64,000 nucleotides of DNA from Collinsella sp. An307 (GCF_002161805.1 NZ_NFIP01000003.1:170341-234340), one strand, 5' to 3'; counted from the stretch's first letter, positions 26,042-34,691 are shown. The notes: generated by a model not told the origin, from the letters alone. Made by a program: numbers and translations.

Positions 26042-28186
26042 ATGACACCGAACGTCAGACGAAACGAGCAACTGGAAGTGGGCGGCGCACGGAGTCGGAA
26101 TCGGCTTGTCGCCGCGGCGCTGTCCCTGAGTCTGCTGCTCACGGCGCTCGTGGTCGCCGCCCTCGCGCTCCCCGCCACGGCGCTGGCGGCGGGAGAGCAC
26201 GACAGTCACAGCAACGGCTGGACGGAGTTGACGGCGGACACCACCACCCTATCCGGCGGCAGCTACTACCTGTTCGGCGATGTAGAGTACACCGGCACTG
26301 AGTCCATCACCGTCAGCGGTGAGGTGATCCTCTGCCTCAACGGCCAGAAGCTGGATCTGAAGGGGCAGCACATTTCCGTGGGCAGCGGCGCAAGTCTTAC
26401 CCTGTTCGACTGCTCCACCGGCGGTGTTCTCACCGGCGGTTCTGGCAGCAAAGGCGGCGGGGTGTATGTGGGCGGCGGCGGCACCTTTACAATGACCGGC
26501 GGCAGCATTGCCGGCAACACCGCCGAAAGCGGCGGCGGGGTGTATGTGGACGAAGGCGGCACCTTCACTATGGAAGACGGCAGCATCAACAACAACCAGG
26601 TCACCTCAGGTGGAGGTGGAGGGGTGATGGTTAACAAAGGCTCATTCACTCTATCCGGCGGCTCCATCACCGGCAACGCCACTAGCGACGCAACTTACGG
26701 TTACGGCGGCGGGGTGTGTCTATACGGCACCTTTTATCTGTCCGGTGATTCCATCATTCAAAACAATACGAAGGCTGGTGCCACCGACAACCTGTATTTA
26801 GGATGGAATACTATCAAAATCACCGGATCTCTGGGCGAAAACGCGCGCATTGGCGTGACCGCAGAAGGTGTCCCCCGCAGTTTCATCAGTGGGTGGAGCG
26901 ACTATATGGCGGGCGAAAACCCGGCGGACTACTTCTCCTCCGACGGTGACGCCTGGGACATTGGTCTGAACGCCGACGGGGATGTGGTGCTGGGCAGCCT
27001 GTGTACCATCATCACCCAGCCCGCAGATAAATCTGTGATCGAGGGCAAAACCGCCACCTTTACCGTGAACGCCACCGGCAGCGAGCCGTTGTCCTATCAG
27101 TGGCAGCAAAGCATCGATAACGGAAATAACTGGACAAATATTGCCAGCGCAAACGCAGCCGAATATACCACAGGGGAAACCACAATGGACATGAGCGGCA
27201 ACCAGTACCGTTGTGTTGTGACCGGAGACGGCGGCGCTGTCATAAGCGACCCCGCGACCCTCACAGTCGCGCACGCCCACAAACCTGCCAGCGATTGGTC
27301 GAGCGACGCGGACGGACACTGGCACGAGTGCGCGGCCTGCGGCGACAGGCTTGACTACGCCGGGCATATGCGCACCGTCCAGAACGAAAAGAAGGCCACC
27401 TGCACCGATGAGGGCTACACCGGCGACACGGTCTGCTCCGTCTGCGGCTACGTGATCGCAAAGGGCGAGACGATCCCCGCTGCCGGCCACGCATGGGGCG
27501 CCTGGGCCGCGACCGAGCCCGCCACGTGCACCGAGGACGGCCTCGAGGCACGCACCTGCGCCGCGTGCGGGAGGACGCAGACCCGGACCGTGCCTGCGTC
27601 CGGCCACAGCTTCACGAGCTACGCGTCCAACCATGACGCCACCTGCACCGAGGACGGCACCGAGACCGCGACCTGCGACAACGGCTGCGGCGCCACCCAC
27701 ACGCGCCCCGACGAGGGCTCGGCGCTCGGCCACGCCTGGGGCGAGCCCGCGTGGCGCTGGTCCGACGACGGCGAGGAGTTCGTCGCCTCGTTCGCCTGTG
27801 CTCGCGACGCCTCCCACACGCTCGAGCTGACGGCCAAGCCCACCGCGACGGTCGCCTCCGAGCCCATCTGCACCGAGCCCGGCACCACGCGCTACTACGC
27901 CGAGGTCGAGCTCGACGGCGTCACTTACGCCGCAGAGGCCACCGCGGCCGACATCCCCGCGCTCGACCACAGGTTCGAGGACGGCGTCTGCACCGTCTGC
28001 GGCGCTAAGGACGAGGGCTACGTCGCGCCCCAGCGGCCCGACCCGAGGCCGGAGCCGGAGCCGGTCGAGACCGACCCCGAGCTTCCCGCCACGGGCGACG
28101 CGACCGCCGCCGGCCTCCTCGGGGCGCTCGCATGCGCGGGTGCCGCCCTGGCGACCGGCGCTGCGCTGCGCAGGCGGAGCCGCTAG
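26042..28186 (+). CDS. LPxTG cell-wall-anchored surface protein with beta-helix and Ig-like domains
   Basis: 714 residues. A signal peptide (about 20-50, ending ATALAA) is followed by a right-handed beta-helix built of repeats such as GGGVYV and TFTMTGGSIAGNTA (about 80-230). Next is an Ig-like domain (about 325-405, PADKSVIEGKTATFTV to DPATLTV). Cysteine-paired modules follow (CAAC, CSVC, CAAC, CTVC, about 425-665). The end is a sorting signal: LPATG, hydrophobic span, RRRSR tail. Sortase would link it to peptidoglycan, so adhesion to host glycans or mucin is likely. The start ATG follows GAGGGGAG. The middle part is far lower in GC than both ends. Confidence 0.85.
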   Translation: MTPNVRRNEQLEVGGARSRNRLVAAALSLSLLLTALVVAALALPATALAAGEHDSHSNGWTELTADTTTLSGGSYYLFGDVEYTGTESITVSGEVILCLNGQKLDLKGQHISVGSGASLTLFDCSTGGVLTGGSGSKGGGVYVGGGGTFTMTGGSIAGNTAESGGGVYVDEGGTFTMEDGSINNNQVTSGGGGGVMVNKGSFTLSGGSITGNATSDATYGYGGGVCLYGTFYLSGDSIIQNNTKAGATDNLYLGWNTIKITGSLGENARIGVTAEGVPRSFISGWSDYMAGENPADYFSSDGDAWDIGLNADGDVVLGSLCTIITQPADKSVIEGKTATFTVNATGSEPLSYQWQQSIDNGNNWTNIASANAAEYTTGETTMDMSGNQYRCVVTGDGGAVISDPATLTVAHAHKPASDWSSDADGHWHECAACGDRLDYAGHMRTVQNEKKATCTDEGYTGDTVCSVCGYVIAKGETIPAAGHAWGAWAATEPATCTEDGLEARTCAACGRTQTRTVPASGHSFTSYASNHDATCTEDGTETATCDNGCGATHTRPDEGSALGHAWGEPAWRWSDDGEEFVASFACARDASHTLELTAKPTATVASEPICTEPGTTRYYAEVELDGVTYAAEATAADIPALDHRFEDGVCTVCGAKDEGYVAPQRPDPRPEPEPVETDPELPATGDATAAGLLGALACAGAALATGAALRRRSR

Positions 28187-28211
28187 GCGGCGAGAGGGAA
28201 CCGACCGCGCG

Positions 28212-28243
28212 AGGGGCGCCCCGGCATCGAGCCGGGCGCCCCT
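28212..28243 (+). terminator. GC-rich hairpin after the adhesin gene
   Basis: AGGGGCG and CCCGGC on the left pair with GCCGGG and CGCCCCT on the right around ATCGA with one bulged base. No T-run follows, as is common for terminator hairpins in GC-rich actinobacteria. Confidence 0.55.
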
Positions 28244-28995
28244 CCCCATGCTGGGCGTCCGCCCGCGCGGGGCCACGCTCAAGCCCGCGGCACACGACGA
28301 AGGGGCCACACCCCGCCCGCCGCTCCGGCTGTGTATTGCGCCGCGGCTCGGGTCAGCCGGCTCCGCCTGCGTGTCGCTCCCGGCTCAGGTCAGCCGGCTG
28401 CGCCGTCTGCCCTTCGCGGCGGTCGCACACTCCGGCTACGCCGTCTGCCCCTCGCGGCGCTGCGCATACACAGCCTACGCTCTGGGCGGGGCCTGACGGG
28501 AGTCGGCCTTTGCGCAGGGCGGGTCGGTCCCTCGCTGCGGCGCGCACTCCGCTACGGCAGCTGGGCTGCTGCTCCGTCGTGCCCGTCCACGGGCGGTGGC
28601 GGGGTGTGGCGTCCGCTCGCGACCCCCACGGCGGGCGCCCAAGAGCGCCTCGGGGCTCCAGGGGCGACGCGTGCGCCCGCGTAGCCGACACGCGCCCGGC
28701 GCCGCCCGCAGCCCTCACGAGGGAGCTCGCCGCCCGGACGGGCACCGCCGCCACCGGCCGCTGCCAACCAGGGGCTGAGCGCGCCGTGACCGCCGCCGCT
28801 GCGTCGCGCGCACGGGGCGTACGCGCCGCCGTCGTGCGCGCGGGAGCCAGCCTCACGGCCGCGCCCCGCTCCGGTCGCGTCTTCGCCGCCGGCTCGGGCC
28901 AGCCCGCTGCGCGGTCTGCCCTCGCCAGGGGGCTCAGCCGCTTCCCTCCGCTCCCGCGCGGCCTGCAGCGGGTCTCACGGGCGCGCACGCCGTCG
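28244..28995. other. 750 bases without a convincing gene; degenerate 37-38-base tandem repeats
   Basis: Very GC-rich, with open frames on both strands of random composition and no recognisable protein. At 28345-28367 and 28382-28404 the same 23-base segment recurs (21 of 23 identical, period 37). The following block GGCTRCGCCGTCTGCCC repeats at 28396 and 28434 (period 38), and a looser copy of GGCTCGGGYCAGCC is at 28891. In an intact phage a minor head gene would be read here leftward after the portal gene; it is absent or decayed. Confidence 0.6.
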
Positions 28996-30531
28996 TCACG
29001 CCCGCCCGGCGGCGCGCGCCTCCGCGCCGTCGGCCCCGGCGCTGCCAGATCCGGCTCGCCCGCACCCGGCGTTGCCGGTGCCCGACCGGGCGGCGCCCCT
29101 GCGGGCAGCTGCCTCGTCCTCGCCGTACCACTTGGCGCGGTACTCCCACGGCTCCAGGAGCCCCGCGGCCACCTCGTCCATGTCCTGGCGCTTCTCCGCC
29201 GTCGTGTCCGTGATGATGCTGTCGTCGAACGTCACGCGCACGAGCCCCTCGTCGGGCAGCTCAACCCCGAGCCTTCGCTCCGCCGCGAGCAGCGCGCGGC
29301 AGATGCCGACGATCGCGCCCTCGAGCGCGTGCTCGTGGCGGCGTATGTTCCTCATGAGCGCCGAGTTGTCCGCCGACACCTCTGTGGCAGTCTTCACGTA
29401 CCCGACGTTCTCCAGGTCGAAGTAGTTGATGCCGAAGCCGCAGAGGTCGCCGAGCGTCTGCAGCGCGACCCTGAACGCCCGAGCCTGCGCCTCGGTGCGC
29501 AGCGTCGGCGCGAACTCGTGGATCGTGTCCTCCGTACTCATGACCTTGCGGAACACGGTGCAGTCAGCCTTGCCGAACGGGATGGAGACGCGCCCGCCCT
29601 TGCCGTCGCGCTCCGTATCGAACATCACGTCCGAGAGGAACACGCGCATCTTCCCGTTGTCGATCTCTGACATCATGGCGTCATAGCAGAGGTCGACCGC
29701 CTGGATGGCGTCCACCGCATCCGCAAACACCGACTGCCCGTAGGGGCTCATGTCCACCCGCGTGTTGTCGACGGCGGGCTTCACAATCGAGAAGGTCGGC
29801 CACACCGACCCCGTGTCGTACACCGGGCACACGCCCTCCGGCTCGACCCTGTTGCCGTCCCGGTCGAAGCACGCCGTGACGATCCTATACGTGCCCTTGC
29901 TTGCATCGTCAGTTAGGCGAGAAGAACCCGCCGCCGCAGCCCCTCCAAGAGATTCGCCAGGCGAGAAGAACGCCCCGCCCGTACCCTTCAGATGAAGCTG
30001 CACCTGGTCGACCGCGCGCCCGCGCCAGAACGCCCGCGTCACGAACGCGCACTCGGTCACGCCCTCCTCGTCCCACGTGAGCGGCACGACCATCCGCGCG
30101 TCGTAGCGCCTCACGCGAACCTCTCGTGACCCCGCATCGACCCACAAGGCCCACGCGCCCGTCCCCAGGCCGAACGCCCTCACCACGCACTCCTGCGCCG
30201 AGGCGAGGAAGCCGGTGCGAGCCATCCACGCCGCGAGCCAGTCCGTGCACGCCTGCTCGGAGCACGCCACCTGCGTCCGGTCGTTCAGCAGCAGCGACCC
30301 CCACTCCCGGCACACCCGCATGGCGGGATGAATGGACCGACGGTGCACCTCGTACACCCGCCCCACGCCGTCCGTGTCCCTATAGTCGTAGAAGTCCCCG
30401 AGCGCCCGCATCCACCGGTCCCACGCCCGGATGTGCGGCTCCATGTCCTCCAGCGGCAGCGTAAACCCCAAGGATCGCAGCCACTCCCTCACATGCTCCG
30501 GCACCCAGTAATCGCGATCCAGACCCTCCAC
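28996..30531 (-). CDS. Phage portal protein (SPP1 Gp6-like)
   Basis: 511 residues. The layout fits SPP1-type portals: an N-terminal clip-entry region, RSIHPAMRVCREWGSLLLND, a basin of beta strands and the conserved middle FADAVDAIQAVDLCYDAMMSEIDNGKMRVFLSDVMF. Then come the long helix after FGINYFDLENVGYVKTATEVSADNSALMRNIRRHEHAL and the IITDTTAEKRQDMDEVAAGLLEPWEYR end, with an Ala/Gly-rich tail. The portal ring is the DNA gate of the phage head. The start is taken as GTG 30531 because GGGAGG lies six bases before it; the frame extends to a TTG at 30558. The terminase expected upstream is missing. Confidence 0.85.
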   Translation of the reverse strand: MEGLDRDYWVPEHVREWLRSLGFTLPLEDMEPHIRAWDRWMRALGDFYDYRDTDGVGRVYEVHRRSIHPAMRVCREWGSLLLNDRTQVACSEQACTDWLAAWMARTGFLASAQECVVRAFGLGTGAWALWVDAGSREVRVRRYDARMVVPLTWDEEGVTECAFVTRAFWRGRAVDQVQLHLKGTGGAFFSPGESLGGAAAAGSSRLTDDASKGTYRIVTACFDRDGNRVEPEGVCPVYDTGSVWPTFSIVKPAVDNTRVDMSPYGQSVFADAVDAIQAVDLCYDAMMSEIDNGKMRVFLSDVMFDTERDGKGGRVSIPFGKADCTVFRKVMSTEDTIHEFAPTLRTEAQARAFRVALQTLGDLCGFGINYFDLENVGYVKTATEVSADNSALMRNIRRHEHALEGAIVGICRALLAAERRLGVELPDEGLVRVTFDDSIITDTTAEKRQDMDEVAAGLLEPWEYRAKWYGEDEAAARRGAARSGTGNAGCGRAGSGSAGADGAEARAAGRA

Positions 30532-31308
30532 GGCGCACCTCCCGAACGGTTCCGTCAATCGCCGCTCAGGTTAAGCGCCCGTCGCAAACTGCCGCTGCCC
30601 ATGCCGCTCATCCCATACGCGCCACAGGCATCCATGCACGCGCGCGATGGCACCGTTATGCTGCTATCCCTGTTTCTGCTATATGAGCTGTCGAAGGTGT
30701 TCCTGCTTATGCGGTCTGCATAAGCAGGCGGCTCGCGCCAAGGTCGCTCGCTCCTCCGCGCAGCCCGAAGGTCTGCGCTCCGCATCGCGCCGCCAAAGTC
30801 GGCGCTCTTGTTCCGCAAGCCAGCGCACTCCGCCGCACACGGGCGCTACCCACAGGAAAGCCCACGGCGCGGCTCCATGCGCCGTCTTGCTCCAAGCTCC
30901 GGCAGCCCGCAAGCGGTCTGCCTCCGCAGCTACGGGTGCCAGCGTTCCGCTGTCACCCTCCGCACCGCTCCGTGCCCGCTTCGCGGTCACTGCGCGGGCT
31001 CCGCAAGCCCCTACGGGTCTTGCTCCGCAGGGGGTGAGAAGAACGAGAAGAACGAGAAGAACGTCCATCCATGCACGCCAGCCAGCGATTATGCACATTC
31101 GTCCGAGAAGATGTTGATAACCTCCCAGCGCTTCGCGCGAAGCGTCGCCGCGTGTTCCAAAGCGTTTCATGCCGAGAAGAACGCCCGGAAGCCATGATGT
31201 GGAAAACCCCGCATGCGCGCCCCGTATAATGAGCGCACGGGACGGCGCGCTGCCCTCTACCACTGGAGGTTTCCGGCGTCGTCCCGCGTTCCACCGATAG
31301 GGGGCGCC
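30532..31308. other. 777 bases without a convincing gene; GC-rich inverted and tandem motifs
   Basis: No frame carries a credible protein on either strand. A perfect three-fold tandem of GAGAAGAAC stands at 31036-31062, with a single copy at 31174-31182. Between 30740 and 31030 the motif CTCCGC recurs in alternating orientations (GCTCCGCAAGCCCC, CTACGGGTCTTGCTCCGC). In a complete prophage the terminase large subunit would be encoded here on the minus strand. It may be decayed DNA or hold a structured RNA. Confidence 0.5.
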
Positions 31309-31719
31309 ATGAAACACGAATGCCGCATCACCGTCCTAGAGACCAAATGCTTCGCCGAGTACCAGGAGAGGTACCTCGCCGACCCGCACTCCGGCCCCTG
31401 CTCGTTCTTCAAGCCGGGCGACACGTTCCTGCTCAGGCGCACGCCCCAGCAAGACGACTTCTACCACCTCATGAACGGCAAGTTCTGCGGCGAGGCGTGG
31501 GACGCGGTCAGCCGCTACGTCTACACGGCGCTCCAGGGCGGATCCATCATGAAGCGCTGGACCAACGACGACCGCGTGATGATCGCCTGCTGCAATGACG
31601 GCGCCCGCCCCGTCATCTTCAAGATCGAGCGCATCGACGTCCCCGAGACCGACGAGGAGCGGGAGTGGCTCGAGCGGCAGGGCTTCACGAACACCGCCGA
31701 AGACGCCTACACCGGGTAG
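31309..31719 (+). CDS. TIGR04076 family protein
   Basis: 136 residues matching the TIGR04076 pattern: opening CRITVLETKC, then GPCSFFKPGDTFLL, FCGEAWDAVSRYVYTALQGGSIMKRW, and the signature IACCNDGARPVIFKIERID. The family is small, soluble and of unknown function, common in anaerobes. Paired cysteines in IACCNDG may bind a metal. ATG 31309 has GATAGGGGG upstream. It is read opposite to the phage portal gene and its 3' end overlaps a possible terminase fragment, so it may be cargo. Confidence 0.8.
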   Translation: MKHECRITVLETKCFAEYQERYLADPHSGPCSFFKPGDTFLLRRTPQQDDFYHLMNGKFCGEAWDAVSRYVYTALQGGSIMKRWTNDDRVMIACCNDGARPVIFKIERIDVPETDEEREWLERQGFTNTAEDAYTG

Positions 31720-31850
31720 CGCTCCGCCCGCTCCGGGTCGATGCAGATCTCACTCAGACCCGCCAGCCGCTCGTGCAGCCACCGCTGCACCTTGCTCTTC
31801 CTCGCAGGTTGCGCCTGGGATCTCGCTTCACCCCGCCACGACAACCCAGC
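31707..31850 (-). pseudogene. Possible C-terminal fragment of a phage terminase large subunit
   Basis: The minus-strand frame here reads SKVQRWLHERLAGLSEICIDPERA and then a stop. The IDPERA ending of a helix-strand unit resembles the C-terminal nuclease part of PBSX-type terminases (motif of the form I-x-I-D-P-E-R). It lies upstream of the portal gene in phage order. No longer homologous frame extends it, so it would be a relic. Low confidence. Confidence 0.25.
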
Positions 31851-32574
31851 AATGATTTCTCGTCTGCGCCGCCGAGCGGATCGTGGTGGGCAGCGTCCGC
31901 TTGAACGCCGCATCCTCTACCATCTTTTGCATTAGTTCCGGACGCCTCGCTATGAGTGTCGCGCTCGTGGGGCCGATAGAGCCTCTCGGGATGGAACGTC
32001 CGAGCGCGTGATAAAAGGAAGGAGAGGGCCCAGGCACCGGTGCACTGAAATCCCGGTAGGAATCCCTCTCCTCGCGCGAGGCGGTACCCCCGTCGTTTTC
32101 GTTGGGGCGTGCCTCGCGATTTGCGGGCACACGCGCCGACTTTTCCTCATCGGAACGCTGCCCGTCCGGGCGTGGGCCCCGGCTCCTCACCCAGGTACTG
32201 CCCCATAAAACCATTCTAATCCCTTCGTTTTGTCGCCGCTTGAAGACCTCTCTTTCCTGTGTCGGCGGTTGCTCTCAACTGTTGAGAGCTGCGGCGAGAA
32301 CGGTCGAGCTGTCATGCACGACTACCGCGATGACGTCTTTGTGTGCCAACGCTCCTGCATCGATTCCGAGCTCGAACACCGCAGAAACGACCCTTACGTT
32401 GGTTTCTTCGTTCACATCTGGTTTGCGCGGTACCGCTGCCTTTGCCGTCGAGGATTATTCTGATCAGAATTATTCTGTTTGGAATAATCCTAGCTGGACG
32501 TCGCGAGGCTCGCTGGCGAATTTGTCCGCGGTGGGTCGGGTACCATGGACGTAGGTAAATCGGAAGGGGCGCCC
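31851..32574. other. Gene-poor right edge of the accessory region, with two operator-like dyads
   Basis: GC is lower than in the flanking core. A minus-strand frame (31828-32214) encodes a 128-residue, charged, low-complexity product that I do not recognise. A perfect odd palindrome GCTCTCAAC-T-GTTGAGAGC is at 32271-32289. A three-part AT-rich dyad lies at 32452-32490: GGATTATTC, GAATTATTC and GAATAATCC separated by TGATCA and TGTTTG. Between them a short minus-strand frame is open (next entry). Confidence 0.5.
32275..32415 (-). CDS. Possible 46-residue small protein (GTG start)
   Basis: From GTG 32415 the minus strand reads VNEETNVRVVSAVFELGIDAG and then ALAHKDVIAVVVHDSSTVLAAALNS before TGA. 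The pattern of hydrophobic strand, helix and strand with GC3-rich codons looks more like protein than chance. No ribosome binding site is clear, and it could be the end of a decayed gene. The AT-rich dyad 32452-32490 lies just upstream and a palindrome overlaps its stop. Unrecognised. Confidence 0.25.
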   Translation of the reverse strand: MNEETNVRVVSAVFELGIDAGALAHKDVIAVVVHDSSTVLAAALNS

Positions 32575-33282
32575 ATGACCGCTGACAACACCGTTGAGTT
32601 TTTGGACCTGTACAACCGGCTCGAGCGGCTCATCCGCGAGCGGTACAACCTCTCGCGCGACGGAGGCGCCATCGCGTGGCTGCTCAGTCGCGACAAGGCA
32701 CCCCGGGCGCTTCGCGACGAGCTCGACTACTGCCGTGAGGTGCGGAACTTCCTCCAGCATAACGAGCGTATCGACGGATCCTACGCCGTCATCCCCAGCG
32801 ACGCCATGCTCGACGCGCTCCGCTCTACGCTCGAGCGCTTTGAGGACATGGGCGCGGCGGAGGACGTCTGCACCCGGCGCGAGAAGATCCGCGTCGCCAC
32901 TATGGACGAGCCCCTGCGCCCGGTACTGCGCGACATGGCCGAGCACGGCTACGCGCACGTGCCCATCTTGGCCGACGGGCGCGTGGTGGGCGTGTTGAGC
33001 GAGAGCACCGTGCTTTCGTATCTGGTGGACGATATGGCGCTCGAGATTCCCGAGACGGCGACGCTCAAACAGCTCGAGCGGCTGCTCTCCCTTGACGCGC
33101 ACGAGCCGGGGCGCTTTGCCTTTGTGGCGCGCCGCGAGCCCGCCGACGAGGTGGCGGAGCTTTTCCAGGCGTCGCTCAGGCAGGCAAACCGCCTTGTCAT
33201 GGTATTTGTGACCGAACACGGCAGGCCCGACGAGCGGCTTCTCGGCATCATTACCGCTTGGGACCTCGCCAAATTCTTCTAA
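32575..33282 (+). CDS. CBS-domain protein with N-terminal helical domain
   Basis: 235 residues. The first 85 are helical (FLDLYNRLERLIRERYNLSRDGG, then YCREVRNFLQH), as in uncharacterised proteins fused to CBS pairs. Residues about 100-235 form two CBS motifs (HVPILADGRVVGVLSESTVLSYL; LLGIITAWDLAKF), which usually bind adenine nucleotides. It probably senses energy charge or a nucleotide. ATG 32575 is preferred over ATG 32545 because GGAAGGGG precedes it. First core-like gene right of the accessory region. Confidence 0.82.
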   Translation: MTADNTVEFLDLYNRLERLIRERYNLSRDGGAIAWLLSRDKAPRALRDELDYCREVRNFLQHNERIDGSYAVIPSDAMLDALRSTLERFEDMGAAEDVCTRREKIRVATMDEPLRPVLRDMAEHGYAHVPILADGRVVGVLSESTVLSYLVDDMALEIPETATLKQLERLLSLDAHEPGRFAFVARREPADEVAELFQASLRQANRLVMVFVTEHGRPDERLLGIITAWDLAKFF

Positions 33283-33291
33283 GCGGAGGCG

Positions 33292-33714
33292 TTAGATAAC
33301 GATGCCTGAGCAGTGGTCTATCTCGTGCTGGATAATTTCTGCGGTGTAGCCGCTGAAGCGCTCGGTGCGCTCGCGCCAGCTCTCGTCCTGATACCGCACG
33401 GTGATGCGGCGGTAGCGCGTGGTGGGGCGGGTGCCCGCGAGCGAGAGGCAACCCTCCTCGGTCTCAAACGGCTCCGCCTGCGCGATGAGCTCGGGGTTGT
33501 ACATGAGGCGGGCGGGGGAGGTTGCAGTGCCGCTCTCGGCAAACACGATGATGCGTTTGAGGATGCCGATCATGTTCGCGGCCATGCCAACGCACTCCGC
33601 CCGGTGTGCGGCAAAGGTGTCCAGAAGGTCTTGCGCGTGCGGCTCGTCGCCGGGTGCGGCGTCCACTGAGGGACGCGCGAGGATGATGCGCGAGGTCATG
33701 ATGGGGCGGATCAT
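33292..33714 (-). CDS. Peptide deformylase-like protein with altered motif 1
   Basis: 140 residues. Motif 2 EGCLSL (residues 87-92) and motif 3 QHEIDHCSG (129-137) hold the metal-binding cysteine and histidines with the catalytic glutamate. Motif 1, usually G-x-G-x-A-A-x-Q, is VGMAANMIG (42-50), with methionine in place of the glutamine that stabilises the intermediate. Deformylases remove the N-formyl group from new proteins. Small variants like this one may be a second deformylase or have another amidase role. ATG 33714 follows AAGGAG. Convergent with the CBS gene (9 bases apart). Confidence 0.82.
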   Translation of the reverse strand: MIRPIMTSRIILARPSVDAAPGDEPHAQDLLDTFAAHRAECVGMAANMIGILKRIIVFAESGTATSPARLMYNPELIAQAEPFETEEGCLSLAGTRPTTRYRRITVRYQDESWRERTERFSGYTAEIIQHEIDHCSGIVI

Positions 33715-33902
33715 GCTTGGCTCCTTACGGTTGGCCGCCCGCAAGCGTTGCACCTGCGGACGCCGGGTTTTGGTTGGCGTGGCGTCTGCTGAGGGACGCC
33801 GTCCAATGCGGACGGATGCCCGGGCTCGTTTCTATAATGATGCCATTACGGGCGGCGCGGCAGCGCGCGCTCGGAAGGTCCATTGCGGTACGGGAGGTCG
33901 AT

Positions 33903-34691
33903 ATGGCAGCGATGCTTAGGGATTGCATCCTAGGGCAGGCGGTGGCCGATGCCCTCGGCGTGCCGTACGAGTTCCGTGCGCGCGGCACCTTTGCCTGCAC
34001 GGATATGGTGGGCTTTGGCTCACATCACCAGCCGGCGGGGATGTGGAGCGACGACACCTCCATGGCGCTCTGCATCTGCGATAGCTTCCGGGAACTCGGC
34101 CGCATCGATACCGAGGACATTCGGCATCGCTTTGTGCGGTGGTACCGCGAGGGCGCCTACACCGTTGACGGGCTCTTTGACATCGGCGGGGCGTGCGCCC
34201 GCGCCCTTGACCAGGGGTATGGTTGCGCGGGGGAGTGGGATAACGGCAACGGGTCGCTCATGCGCACGGTGCCCCTCGCCTTCACGGATGCGACCGACGA
34301 TGAGGTGCGCGCGGTCTCGGCAATCACGCACGCGCACCCAACCTCTACGGAGCTCTGCGTGGCACTCGTGCGCATCGCGCGGAAGCTTGTGCGCGGCACG
34401 GCCCCGTGCGATGCGGTTTCGGACGCCGCCGCGCTGGCGGCGCGCCCGCAGGCGGAGATTCGCTCGGGCGGTTTTGTGCGCGACACCTACGAGGCGGCGC
34501 TCTGGTGTTTGCTTACGACCTCGACCTATAAGGACTGCGTGCTCGCCGCGGTGAACTTGGGCGACGACACCGATACCACCGCGGCCGTGGCAGGCGCGCT
34601 TGCGGGCATCGTTTACGGCGCCGATGCGATTCCTGTGCGGTGGCTCGCTGCGCTGCGCGGGCGCGACGTCATCGAGGCGTGCCTCTTCTGA
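33903..34691 (+). CDS. ADP-ribosylglycohydrolase family protein
   Basis: 262 residues, all-helical, with the family metal sites: GMWSDDTSM (D50, D51, T52) and NLGDDTDTTAAVAGALAG (about 219-236). ADP-ribosylglycohydrolases (DraG/ARH3-like) remove ADP-ribose from proteins or nucleic acids, or cleave related ADP-ribosyl compounds, with two Mg2+/Mn2+ ions. No dinitrogenase or toxin gene is nearby to hint at the target. ATG 33903 has GGGAGG upstream. It is 85 bases from the following nitroreductase. Confidence 0.9.
   Translation: MAAMLRDCILGQAVADALGVPYEFRARGTFACTDMVGFGSHHQPAGMWSDDTSMALCICDSFRELGRIDTEDIRHRFVRWYREGAYTVDGLFDIGGACARALDQGYGCAGEWDNGNGSLMRTVPLAFTDATDDEVRAVSAITHAHPTSTELCVALVRIARKLVRGTAPCDAVSDAAALAARPQAEIRSGGFVRDTYEAALWCLLTTSTYKDCVLAAVNLGDDTDTTAAVAGALAGIVYGADAIPVRWLAALRGRDVIEACLF

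Noticed and set aside
28353-28988. 211-codon minus-strand frame in the gene-poor block
   Set aside because: Composition is random Arg/Ala/Pro from very GC-rich DNA; there is no ribosome binding site and no conserved pattern.
30679-31317. 212-codon minus-strand frame upstream of the portal gene as terminase
   Set aside because: No Walker A/B or nuclease motif; the sequence is low-complexity and overlaps tandem repeats.
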